Assembly: GCA_937926265.1 (NCBI GenBank)
Contig: CALAZS010000179.1
Span: 1 to 14,586, forward strand
Reading direction: 5' to 3'
Length of the DNA: 14,586 nt
DNA from: an uncultured Gammaproteobacteria bacterium
GTDB taxonomy: Bacteria; Pseudomonadota; Gammaproteobacteria; Chromatiales; Chromatiaceae
Positions 4,405 through 12,339 of this stretch are shown one piece after another. The stretch's first letter is position 1. Each line of letters begins with the position of its first letter. The notes below the pieces were generated by a model. The model did no database searches. It was not told where the DNA came from and saw nothing but the letters and a program-made list of their open reading frames with translations. The position numbers and the translations under genes are program-made.

Positions 4405-4445
4405 AGCACTCGACCTTCAATGGTTCGACTACAAGCGTCAGTGCT
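4405..4445 (+). other. Possible structured leader between terminase and adaptor genes
   Basis: AGCACT (4405-4410) can pair with AGTGCT (4440-4445). Inside, CGACC (4411-4415) can pair with GG-T-TCG (4422-4427, one bulge). The spacer of 90 bases is long for this packed operon and holds no ORF. The start at 4475 has only a distant GGAAG. A translational control structure is possible; the stems are short. Confidence 0.25.
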
Positions 4446-4474
4446 GAACCCCAAAACTGGAAGTTCAGCCCCTC

Positions 4475-5182
4475 ATGACCCTTGCCGAAATTTTCGAACA
4501 GCTGACGTACGGTGAGCTTAGCTCCCTGAAAATGGGAGGATTTGCTGGGGAAGAAGTCAGCGAAGAAAATCAGCGGCAGGTTCTGGCCCACATAAACATT
4601 GCGCTTAACGAGCTGTACAAGAGGTTCTTCCTCAGCTCCAAACAGCTCATGGTCGAGCTCTACGACCACATATCCCTGTACAAGCTGCACAGCAATTTTG
4701 CCGTCCAGAATCGTCTGAGCGGTGAACGCTACAAATACATCATCGACTCCGAGTACGATCCCTTTCAGGACGACATCCTGAAAATCGAGGAAGTCTTCAA
4801 CTCGGATGGCTGCAAAGTTTGCCTGAACGACCTCAACGAGCCTTGCAGCCTCTTTACACCGCACTACGACACCCTGCAGGTGCCTCTGCCGTTCGAAGGT
4901 AGCTTCATCAGCGTCCACTACCGGGCATCCCATCCCAGGCTGAAGTACAGCAAAGGAATGGACCCAGAAAAAATAGAGGTCAATATTCCAGAAGGGCTGT
5001 TAGAGGCCCTTCTTTTGTATGTAGGGTACCGAGCTACCCGCAGCATGGGTGGTGAGACAGGACAGGAAGGCACGCAGTATCTGGAACTGTTTGAAGCCAG
5101 TTGCGCCAAGGCGCGAGAGCTGGGTATGCAGATAACTCCGCAATACAGTAATTTGAAACTCGATTATCGGGGCTGGGTATGA
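4475..5182 (+). CDS. Head-tail adaptor / virion protein (N4 gp67-like)
   Basis: This 235-residue soluble protein begins MTLAEIFEQLTYGELSSLKM, an opening I recall from a conserved virion protein encoded next to the terminase in N4-like and related phages. Seen features: N-terminal helices (residues 1-55), a central beta-rich part with V-P-L-P-F-E-G-S-F-I-S-V-H-Y-R-A (136-151), then I-P-E-G-L-L-E-A-L-L-L-Y-V-G-Y-R-A (171-187), which resembles the core of head-completion/adaptor proteins that sit under the portal. ATG 4475 is the first start after an in-frame stop. The next gene overlaps its stop by ATGA at 5179. Role inferred from synteny; a neck or tail-attachment protein is equally possible. 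Confidence 0.55.
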   Translation: MTLAEIFEQLTYGELSSLKMGGFAGEEVSEENQRQVLAHINIALNELYKRFFLSSKQLMVELYDHISLYKLHSNFAVQNRLSGERYKYIIDSEYDPFQDDILKIEEVFNSDGCKVCLNDLNEPCSLFTPHYDTLQVPLPFEGSFISVHYRASHPRLKYSKGMDPEKIEVNIPEGLLEALLLYVGYRATRSMGGETGQEGTQYLELFEASCAKARELGMQITPQYSNLKLDYRGWV

Positions 5183-8100
5183 GAAATCGCATGGACTACA
5201 ACCAAGCCTGCACAGGGCTGGTTGATTCGTATATTGGCTCAGCCTTCGATACCGTTAAGCTGATTGCCGACCACCTACATCAACTGGAACCCCTCTTCGA
5301 CATGAAGAAAGGGGATTTCCAAAGAATTCTCGATCTAGCCCCAGATCTGGTTAACCTGCTTAAGCAACTGGATCACTTTACCAACCGATACTACGGTGCT
5401 TTTGATACAGAACCTACTGGAAGACCTAACGGTAACCGTTCTGAATATGGAGATCTCTACTACGACAACGTTCGAGGAGGTTTATATATTTACGAACGTA
5501 TGGGTTGGGTACCCATCACTGGTGTAGACAATATTATTGACTCGGTAGTCGTAGAACCATCGCACTTTCACAATACAAATGTTGTAATTCCAGTAAAGCA
5601 TGGTTTTGATGCTGGAACCAACAACCTGATGGTGTTCGTTAACGGTGTCTACCAGTACGCAATATCAAAAGAAACGCCAAATGGGGCATACGTTGAGACA
5701 GACTCTCACACGATTACTTTTCCTGGTGCTACCTTAAAAGAAGGAGACTTGGTAACTTCTATCGTTGGAAAAGTAGTTACCAACGTGAAGCGACAGGTTG
5801 GCACGGAGACTGGAACTTACAGAACTGTTCAGGAAGGTGAGCGTGTTATCACGTTGCCGAGTGGCATGTACTACGACCCAGGTATTGGCAACCTGGAAGT
5901 GTACGTTGACGGTAAGCTTCAGATCCCACCCATTGATTACGCAGAAAGTGATAAAAATACAGTCACTTTCTCACATGGGCTGCATAGTGGCTCACTGGTA
6001 GCTTTCAAAAAGGGCTCCATCATTTCCACAGGCACCAGTACCGGTTCTGGCACGATGACCAGTATTCGGGTTCTGAGCCTGATGGCAGAAATTAATTTCC
6101 TGCCACTGGATGAAAAAATCCCCTTGGTCTGCAAAGGCCGCACCACTGTCGGAGATGGTGGCTTTGGACTCTTCCTTTACGAGCCTTTGGTAGACCGCGC
6201 CGATGCCAATGGCGGCACTATCATAGACCCCTCTCAAACTCTTCCTGACCAGGGCAAAGGAAGCGGCAATGGATGCTGGGTAAGGCAGTACGACGGCACC
6301 ATTGAAGCAAACTGGTTCGGCAAGGACAGGTTTTTGATGGCTGACCTTGCTGACATTCGCAGTGCTCGGCATGGAGATCTGGTGGATTTGGAAGGCTTCC
6401 ACGTTCCTGGAGACGGTGGAGAAGGGATGTTCTACTGGGACGAGAACATTTCCACAAACCAGCATGACGGCGGCATGATCATTGGTCCTAAGCAGCCTTT
6501 CCCACCTGCTTGGGGAGCTCTGGCCGACATGCAAAACTGGTACGACGTAAGCAGGGTCTTCGGCACAGGTGCATGGCGGCGTATGCACACCAACCAGGCA
6601 AACCTGTTCTGGTGGGGAGCTATCGATGGCACAGACTGCAGCGCAATTTTCAACGGCATTGGCCATGCTGTTCTTGATGGTCATCTGGAAAAGCTTGAAA
6701 TTCCTGCTGGAGACTTTTGGTGTGGGCTGCCCGCCCAGATGGACATCTCCAACTTTGCCGGTAACCTGAAAATCTTTGGCTCAGGACAGGAATCAAGGAT
6801 TATCTTTAGCACAGGTGCTCCTGTTCATCCCTTCCAGTTTACAAACTGCCAGGGAATTGAAATTGACGACATTTACTTCATTGACCATCGTCTCGTTGCT
6901 GCAGATTCGATTCTGAGCTTCCTGAGCACTGACAGAGTTTTGGTCAACCGTTGCTGGTTTGAGAACTGCCCAGGAGTTGCGGTTGAAGTACGAGAAGACT
7001 ACCTCAGCGGTAATCCTTCGAAAGCTTCTGACGACATTCATGTAACTGAATGTCATTTTGAGGGTTGCGGACAAGCAGTACATATTAGTTCAACAATCCC
7101 ATCTAAGAACCAGATTGTAGATAATAATGCAATTATCAATTGTGGTTCTAATGGAGCTTGTGTACAAGTAGGTCAAGCATCGACTGATATTCGTGTTTTA
7201 CGTAATATCTTTAATAATTGTCAAAATACTGCAATTAGATTTGAAGCTTATGATTCTGGAGTCATAAGTAACAATGAAATTGAAAGCTTTACCGGTGATG
7301 CTATAGATATCTTTGCCGGAAGCACAGCTCAATACCCAACTCCACAACTTACTCAACTGTTCTGCAGAAATAACATTATTTCTGGTAAAAGAGGAACTAC
7401 TAGAGAAGGATATGGAATCTATATCCACGGCAGTGGTGATGCTGGATTTATAGAAGTTGATAACAATACTACTGTTGGTGTTGCTGGTATCCAGTTAAAT
7501 CCTGAAAGGGATAAGCACAATATCATCATTACTAGCAATAAGATTCAAGATGCACCAGATACTTATGCAGTTCTGTTGGAATCTTCGAATGGTGGTATTA
7601 CTCATGGTTTGTACTTTGCCGATAACTACATCGAAAATGAGAACAAAACCAGAAATTTTGAGTTGTTACATGCTCATGGATTGCAGGAAACAACCATTAA
7701 GAACAATGTATTCCGGCGTTCAGGTCTTTACGACATTGGACTGGTAAATTGTGACAACACGCAAATTATCAGTAATGTCTTTCTAGAGCCTAACGTGATG
7801 GGCAGTACAACTGGTGCCATCATTCAATCAAGCGATACCAACCCACATAACCTTATTGTTACTAACAATGAAGTTGTAAGGGGTAAGCTAGGTAAGCTAC
7901 AAGCTTTGCTGTTGACTCAAGATGCGAACACTCAAGTTCGGATGAGCAATAACAGATTGGGCGATATTGGCAACGTTTTGCTAAGGTCTCCCACTGTAAC
8001 TACCATACTTGATGGTGGTAACTCATCTGCAGGTCAGTCTGGAACAAATAGAATTTTCTTTGGTTCTACCATCCCCGTAGCAGGTACTTATGACCAAGGG

Positions 8101-8208
8101 GACATCATGTACAACACCGGGGCTGCTGCATCTGGTCAGGTTGGTTGGGTCTGTATAACAGCAGGCACTCCTGGCACATGGAAAGCGTTCGGTACAATCG
8201 AGCCGTAG
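5179..8208 (+). CDS. Tailspike/appendage protein with beta-helix (N4 gp66-like)
   Basis: The 1009-residue virion protein starts in an ATGA overlap with the adaptor gene. Its N-terminus (1-110) is probably the virion-anchoring part and contains L-Y-I-Y-E-R-M-G-W-V-P. Two V-Y/F-V-N/D-G beta modules follow (143-200 and 233-280). Two spike-head modules come next: D-G-G-F-G-L-F at 326-332 with N-G-G-T-I-I and G-N-G-C-W-V-R-Q (363-370), then D-G-G-E-G-M-F-Y-W-D at 412-421. W-W-G-A-I-D-G-T-D (478-486) marks entry to a pectin-lyase-like right-handed beta-helix (about 500-935) rich in I-x-x-N-N-x-I rungs. The end (956-1009) has G-S-T-I-P-V-A-G-T-Y-x-x-G-D and a C-I-T-A-G-T-P-G-T-W motif common at fibre termini. 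Such spikes bind or cleave surface polysaccharide; no catalytic triad is assignable by eye. An alternative start is ATG 5191. Confidence 0.8.
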   Translation: MRNRMDYNQACTGLVDSYIGSAFDTVKLIADHLHQLEPLFDMKKGDFQRILDLAPDLVNLLKQLDHFTNRYYGAFDTEPTGRPNGNRSEYGDLYYDNVRGGLYIYERMGWVPITGVDNIIDSVVVEPSHFHNTNVVIPVKHGFDAGTNNLMVFVNGVYQYAISKETPNGAYVETDSHTITFPGATLKEGDLVTSIVGKVVTNVKRQVGTETGTYRTVQEGERVITLPSGMYYDPGIGNLEVYVDGKLQIPPIDYAESDKNTVTFSHGLHSGSLVAFKKGSIISTGTSTGSGTMTSIRVLSLMAEINFLPLDEKIPLVCKGRTTVGDGGFGLFLYEPLVDRADANGGTIIDPSQTLPDQGKGSGNGCWVRQYDGTIEANWFGKDRFLMADLADIRSARHGDLVDLEGFHVPGDGGEGMFYWDENISTNQHDGGMIIGPKQPFPPAWGALADMQNWYDVSRVFGTGAWRRMHTNQANLFWWGAIDGTDCSAIFNGIGHAVLDGHLEKLEIPAGDFWCGLPAQMDISNFAGNLKIFGSGQESRIIFSTGAPVHPFQFTNCQGIEIDDIYFIDHRLVAADSILSFLSTDRVLVNRCWFENCPGVAVEVREDYLSGNPSKASDDIHVTECHFEGCGQAVHISSTIPSKNQIVDNNAIINCGSNGACVQVGQASTDIRVLRNIFNNCQNTAIRFEAYDSGVISNNEIESFTGDAIDIFAGSTAQYPTPQLTQLFCRNNIISGKRGTTREGYGIYIHGSGDAGFIEVDNNTTVGVAGIQLNPERDKHNIIITSNKIQDAPDTYAVLLESSNGGITHGLYFADNYIENENKTRNFELLHAHGLQETTIKNNVFRRSGLYDIGLVNCDNTQIISNVFLEPNVMGSTTGAIIQSSDTNPHNLIVTNNEVVRGKLGKLQALLLTQDANTQVRMSNNRLGDIGNVLLRSPTVTTILDGGNSSAGQSGTNRIFFGSTIPVAGTYDQGDIMYNTGAAASGQVGWVCITAGTPGTWKAFGTIEP

Positions 8209-8218
8209 GAGCGAAGAA

Positions 8219-10480
8219 ATGCCACTTACAGTTGTAAAAGGGTCAACTTGGAACACCCTTAATAACGTTTACGTTGACACGATTCACGATCTGGATTCTG
8301 CTGAACGTGAAGGAATCGTGTTCGTCAGTGGTGGATTAAGAGTCAATGACGGCTCTGGGGGCATCTTCAAATATGAGGCCGGTCTTAGCCGCACAAGGCA
8401 TGATGGAACTGATGTAGTTGATCCTACTGGATCTAAAAAAGGTAATGGTTGTTGGGTAAGGCAAAGGTTTTACTCAGCTCCTGCAGGATCCAGTTTTTCC
8501 GAAGTACAGGCAGTTAGACCAAATCAACAAACTTTTCGTCTAACAAAGTTTACTTATACTCCGAATACCGGAGATCTTGCTGTTTATGTTAATGGAGTTC
8601 GCCTTACTCCTGATGTTTTTACAGAAGATGATAGTCAAACTATAACGCTGCACTATCAGCCCAAAGTAGGAGATTTAGTTGAGTTCATTGGGCACGATAG
8701 GCCAACTGCAGGTACGTTGGTTCGAATAGATGCACTTTCAGTTAATTTCGACCCAACAACTTCTAGGCTAGTTTCTACTGATGTACAGCATGCGCTTGAA
8801 GAGCTTTCACGCTCAGTAGGGACTGGTGGTGGAGGCGGTGCAGGTTTTACCAACGCCAAGGATATTCCTTACGCTGGTCTTTCTCCTGATACCAGCAGGA
8901 ATGTTCAGGACGCTCTTCACTTTTTCCATAATTCAATTTGGGGCAATCACGGACATCTTAGCGATACTTCCGCACACCCGGCATCCAATATTGTCTTTGA
9001 TTCTCGTAGATCTCTGCTTGGCGTTAATAATGTCCAAGCTGCCATTGATATTCTAAAAGGTCTGATTGATGGCTTAGGCACAGATGACATCATTTATTCT
9101 CCAACGGAGAAATTGGATGTTTATCTAACTCGCCTTCAAAATGAAGCAGATGACACTAGGGATCTTCTTGGCAATCATTTAAGAGATCTCACAGATGCAC
9201 ACACCGCAGGAATGATTTCCTATAGCGGTGCAAATCATATATATCAAAATGTCAGGAATGTAAAAGAAGCATTTGATGAGATTGGACGTAATCTTGATAC
9301 CCACACTCACACAGCTGCAAACACAACTTATAACAATAGCAACTCAACTTTACGTGCTGTTGATGTTAAAGCTGCTCTAGATGAAATTTTCTCTGAATTT
9401 TTGGATCATGTTGGCGGAACAAGTCGTCAGCATAATTCAAGAAGCATTAATCACATACCTACGGGAGGAATGGTCTCTCGTAATGTAAGCGATGCAGTTT
9501 TAGAAAATTGGAACAGACTTAAAAGTCATGTAAATGATCTACAGGACGCACACTTTGCAAGTGCAATTGGTTTTAGTACCGTAAACAATGGTTTTCGGTC
9601 TTCTACAGTTCAGGATGCTATTGTAGAAGCTGCTGGCGTTGGGATGATTTACAGAGGTAATCTGGATCTTACATCCCCTAGGCCAGCAACATCTAAACTA
9701 CTAACCAATAGCTACTATACCTCTTCAGTTGCTGGTCCAATCCATGCTGACTGGACAGCTTTAGGTACGGATTTTCCAACTAATGCTGTAATTGGTGACT
9801 TTATTCTTTCAGATGGAGTCACATACTGGTATTTGCGGAATACTGGTCCTAGCCTTTCACAAGCGATTCTTAGAACTCCTGGTGCAGGTGATTCTCAGAC
9901 AATTCAGTCTGCTGATCCTTTGCACACTGTTCTCACTCTTCGTGGAGTTACAGCACAGACTGCACCTCTTTTGAATGTTGCAGGAACCATTACAGCAGAT
10001 AAAATTGACTCAAGGACTGAAGTCGTAGATCAAGTTGGTAATGTCCGTCAGGAAGCAGATGACGTTCCATACAATCCAGCTGCATCAAATCTAGTATCAA
10101 CCACGGTTAAGGATGCTTTGGATGAACTAGATCAAATGGTCTTTGATCATGAAAATTTAGTTAATGCTCACGCTGCTCAGAATATTACTGCAATACCTAC
10201 AGGTACGCTTGTGGGTAACAGTGTGCAGGAGCTTTTAACTGAATTAGAGACTGCTGTATCTGATCACATTGCTAGAGCAGTACGTGCTCATGATGCAAGT
10301 GCAATATTTTACGATAATTCTCTTTCTAATCTAACTGCATCCAATATTCAAGATGCGATAGATCAGACAATTGTCAGTGGCTTGCCTGCTGGTGGAGCAA
10401 CGGACATGTTCTTAAATAAAGCGTCAAATGCGGACTATGACGTTGTTTGGACTGATACCATTGACCTTGGTACATACTAA
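8219..10480 (+). CDS. Tail fibre protein with tenfold N-V-Q-D-A-L repeat
   Basis: This 753-residue fibre starts at ATG 8219 with AGGAG seven bases upstream, overlapping the previous stop. Residues 43-82 carry the spike-head module (D-G-S-G-G-I-F, then G-N-G-C-W-V-R-Q) and 113-158 the V-Y-V-N-G-V module, both shared with the preceding spike. G-T-G-G-G-G-G-A-G at 201-209 is a hinge. Residues 188-470 and 625-716 consist of repeats of (N/D/T)-V-Q-D-A-L-x-E-L followed by D-A-H-x-A-S-x-I-x-Y, typical of trimeric coiled-coil/beta fibre shafts. A different insert lies at 474-600. The C-terminus has L-P-A-G-G-A-T-D-M...S-N-A-D-Y-D-V-V-W-T, a common fibre end. Codons are A+T-rich. The TAA overlaps the next ATG (TAATG). 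Confidence 0.8.
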   Translation: MPLTVVKGSTWNTLNNVYVDTIHDLDSAEREGIVFVSGGLRVNDGSGGIFKYEAGLSRTRHDGTDVVDPTGSKKGNGCWVRQRFYSAPAGSSFSEVQAVRPNQQTFRLTKFTYTPNTGDLAVYVNGVRLTPDVFTEDDSQTITLHYQPKVGDLVEFIGHDRPTAGTLVRIDALSVNFDPTTSRLVSTDVQHALEELSRSVGTGGGGGAGFTNAKDIPYAGLSPDTSRNVQDALHFFHNSIWGNHGHLSDTSAHPASNIVFDSRRSLLGVNNVQAAIDILKGLIDGLGTDDIIYSPTEKLDVYLTRLQNEADDTRDLLGNHLRDLTDAHTAGMISYSGANHIYQNVRNVKEAFDEIGRNLDTHTHTAANTTYNNSNSTLRAVDVKAALDEIFSEFLDHVGGTSRQHNSRSINHIPTGGMVSRNVSDAVLENWNRLKSHVNDLQDAHFASAIGFSTVNNGFRSSTVQDAIVEAAGVGMIYRGNLDLTSPRPATSKLLTNSYYTSSVAGPIHADWTALGTDFPTNAVIGDFILSDGVTYWYLRNTGPSLSQAILRTPGAGDSQTIQSADPLHTVLTLRGVTAQTAPLLNVAGTITADKIDSRTEVVDQVGNVRQEADDVPYNPAASNLVSTTVKDALDELDQMVFDHENLVNAHAAQNITAIPTGTLVGNSVQELLTELETAVSDHIARAVRAHDASAIFYDNSLSNLTASNIQDAIDQTIVSGLPAGGATDMFLNKASNADYDVVWTDTIDLGTY
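8780..10363 (+). repeat. Degenerate protein-level repeat in the fibre shaft
   Basis: Ten copies of the (N/D/S/T)-(V/I)-(Q/K/S)-x-A/L motif start at fibre residues 188, 228, 271, 347, 382, 422, 463, 629, 668 and 709. Spacing is mostly 35-45 residues, with one double step (271 to 347) and a large gap (463 to 629) filled by a non-repeat insert. DNA identity between copies is low, so the array is old or under selection against recombination. Confidence 0.7.
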
Positions 10481-11079
10481 TGGCATATAACCTTCAGATA
10501 CTTCGTAGTCCCAGTTCTGGAAGAACCCCACCTGCTGGTACGTATCAGCCTGGCACACCGTACATAAATTTTGCTGATCTGGACTTTGGGATTATTGACG
10601 CATCTCAAAATCCTCAAACGATTGTTCCAATCACAGTTTTCACTACAACTGCTCAGTACAGCGTTGGAGACTTGGTTGTAGATCTGGATTCCACTTCTCC
10701 TGGGTTTTCACAAATCTGGAGGGCCAATAAGGCTATAGCTTCTGGATCACCCTTCAACCCTAACGACTGGGAAGCACTGGGTGCAGGAAACGCTGGCGGT
10801 ACCATTCCTGGTGCTGATGCCGGGGCCAGTGTGACTGTTGATGTTGTTGCACCAACCACGCCAAAAACAGGAGACCTCTGGTACGACTCGAATACCCAGG
10901 GTCGATTGTTTGTTTTCGATGGCATTCAGTGGGTAGACGCAGCTCCTGCTTCTGTTTCTCCTACTGTAACGTTGCCAGCAATCCTAGAATTTGCTGATGA
11001 CGCAGCTGCGGCAGCTGGCGGTGTTGCAATTGGTGCGATGTACCATACAGCCGGTATTGTTAAAGTTCGTGTAGTCTGA
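10480..11079 (+). CDS. Short tail fibre / receptor-binding accessory protein
   Basis: The 199-residue protein starts in a TAATG overlap with the fibre gene, so it is coupled. Residues 60-100 (Y-S-V-G-D-L-V-V-D..., Q-I-W-R-A-N..., N-D-W-E-A-L) resemble small carbohydrate-binding beta modules of the CBM5/12 pattern. Residues 131-152 hold G-D-L-W-Y-D...L-F-V-F-D-G-I-Q-W-V, the same module seen in the neighbouring fibre proteins. The C-terminus (A-A-A-A-A-G-G-V-A-I-G-A-M-Y then V-K-V-R-V-V) is an ending I recall on many N4- and T4-like fibre-region proteins. No signal peptide. Likely a fibre tip or baseplate-proximal piece; the precise role is unknown. Confidence 0.65.
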   Translation: MAYNLQILRSPSSGRTPPAGTYQPGTPYINFADLDFGIIDASQNPQTIVPITVFTTTAQYSVGDLVVDLDSTSPGFSQIWRANKAIASGSPFNPNDWEALGAGNAGGTIPGADAGASVTVDVVAPTTPKTGDLWYDSNTQGRLFVFDGIQWVDAAPASVSPTVTLPAILEFADDAAAAAGGVAIGAMYHTAGIVKVRVV

Positions 11080-11096
11080 TTTTGGAGATTAAATAA

Positions 11097-11861
11097 ATGG
11101 CTTTTGCATTTCCTGCTGGTCCTAATACAGGCGACACGTACACTGGCCCGAACAACGTCACATACACCTTTGATGGTGCTAAGTGGGTTGGAGCATCTTA
11201 CGGCGCTGACTATGTAAAAAATATCAGCGATAAGGTGAATTTGGTCGAAGCCAGATTAACTCAACAACGAGGTCAGTATTTGGATCTTATTCCAGATATT
11301 CATGGCGATGATCCACTAAATGGTGGAACAGGTGTTGTTTCTAAAGTTGATCTTGCAAACTTTAGAAATGGTGGTTTGACTGAAATAAGGTTAAATGCTC
11401 CGAACTACGGTAACGTTTCACCAGCTGGTCCACCCACATTGCCTGCTAACTGGAATATAGGAGATCCTATTCAACAGGCCTACCATTCTACTCAAAAGGA
11501 AGGTTTGTTTAAGGTTGTATTAAATGGCTATAACAGCGGGGGTAGTCAGCAATCAAACGTTAATAAAACGGACATTGGTTACGTTGAAGTAAGATTTACG
11601 TTTGTTGCCGATGGCGAAGATATTATTCAAAAAGTGGTACGAGCCTTTATAAATAGGCAGTACTATGCTACTAATAGTTCGCCAAGAGCTTCTATTACAA
11701 ATCCTAGTAATTACGTTGAAGTGATAGAATTTCCTGCACCCATTCTAATAAACGATCTTGCAGTAAATGCGGAAGTTGTTGGGTTTCAAACACAGGTTAC
11801 TCCACCACAACTTAGTAGTGCGTTTAAAATCGATATTTACAGCATTCCGCTAAGGAGTTAA
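11097..11861 (+). CDS. Virion protein of the fibre cassette, 254 residues
   Basis: It starts at ATG 11097 with GGAG about 10 bases upstream. The N-terminus (residues 5-31) is P-A-G-P-N-T-G-D-T-Y...Y-T-F-D-G-A-K-W-V, a compact module at the start of many phage fibre-cassette proteins. A helical linker (39-60) follows, then a beta-rich C-terminal domain with T-E-I-R-L, I-G-Y-V-E-V-R-F-T-F and F-K-I-D-I-Y-S-I-P-L. The C-terminal domain resembles nothing I can name. Rich in Asn and Thr, as in exposed fibre domains. Co-oriented and closely spaced with its neighbours, so probably part of the adsorption apparatus. Confidence 0.6.
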   Translation: MAFAFPAGPNTGDTYTGPNNVTYTFDGAKWVGASYGADYVKNISDKVNLVEARLTQQRGQYLDLIPDIHGDDPLNGGTGVVSKVDLANFRNGGLTEIRLNAPNYGNVSPAGPPTLPANWNIGDPIQQAYHSTQKEGLFKVVLNGYNSGGSQQSNVNKTDIGYVEVRFTFVADGEDIIQKVVRAFINRQYYATNSSPRASITNPSNYVEVIEFPAPILINDLAVNAEVVGFQTQVTPPQLSSAFKIDIYSIPLRS

Positions 11862-11864
11862 ATA

Positions 11865-12038
11865 ATGGAAAAGATCAAAATTGAGCTAACAGTTGAAGAA
11901 TTGCAATTGGTTATTACTAGTTTGGCCAATATGCCTTATAAGGATGTTGCGCCTTTGATCTCTGGAATTATCCAACAATCAAATTCATCGGTTTCGGAAG
12001 AGTCAGAAACGAAACCGAAACTCAAAGAGGTAAATTAA
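11865..12038 (+). CDS. Small fibre-cassette protein, 57 residues
   Basis: ATG 11865 has AAGGAG seven to eight bases upstream; TAA is at 12036-12038, directly before the next ATG. The product starts MEKIKIELTVEEL and contains L-V-I-T-S-L-A-N-M-P-Y-K-D-V-A-P-L-I, then a charged Ser/Glu/Lys tail. This L-T-V-x-E-x-x-L-x-x-x-A-L-x-x-x-P-Y pattern is a small-protein family I recall from phage structural regions (T4-like and N4-like); its function is unknown. The strong ribosome site and tight packing support a real gene. Confidence 0.75.
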   Translation: MEKIKIELTVEELQLVITSLANMPYKDVAPLISGIIQQSNSSVSEESETKPKLKEVN

Positions 12039-12317
12039 ATGACAAAAGTAGTGGATTTGACAACTGCAGAAAATCAGGCTGCATTGGTAAATGTGCTGTC
12101 TGTTTATCCAAAGCGAGATGAACTGATTGCTAAGGTTCTAGTAGCTGCTAAAGCTGGTACTTCTCTTACATTGGAAGATGAAGAACAGGAAGCTTTGGTA
12201 AACGTGTTGGAGCAATATCCAAAACGGGATGAAGTTATTGCATCGATTTTGGCTGTAGCTGAAACTGCTGGTGCTCCTGCGGCTGCTCCTGCTGCTGGCG
12301 GTGGCAATCAGCCTTAA
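12039..12317 (+). CDS. Small protein with internal duplication, 92 residues
   Basis: ATG 12039 follows the previous stop without a gap, with AGAGG nine bases upstream. The protein has two copies of A-L-V-N-V-L-x-x-Y-P-K-R-D-E-(L/V)-I-A-(K/S)-(V/I)-L (about residues 15-34 and 52-71), each helical, and an Ala/Pro/Gly tail (A-G-A-P-A-A-A-P-A-A-G-G-G). No membrane segment. The helical unit loosely resembles the core of the 57-residue protein upstream (L-V-x-x-L-x-x-x-P). A chaperone or connector role for fibres is a guess; no family is recognised. Confidence 0.7.
   Translation: MTKVVDLTTAENQAALVNVLSVYPKRDELIAKVLVAAKAGTSLTLEDEEQEALVNVLEQYPKRDEVIASILAVAETAGAPAAAPAAGGGNQP
12081..12251 (+). repeat. 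In-frame tandem duplication, period 111 bases
   Basis: The segment from 12081 (reading LVNVL...YPKRDE) recurs from 12192, a shift of 111 bases or 37 codons. The DNA copies differ mostly at third positions (for example TATCCAAAGCGAGATGAA against TATCCAAAACGGGATGAA), so the duplication is old and the protein sequence is conserved. Confidence 0.75.
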
Positions 12318-12339
12318 GCTCGAAATATAGGATATTGCC

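Noticed and set aside
5992..6684. 230-codon open frame on the minus strand
   Set aside because: It is antisense to the spike-head modules of the tailspike; Cys/Pro/Val-rich with no start signal.
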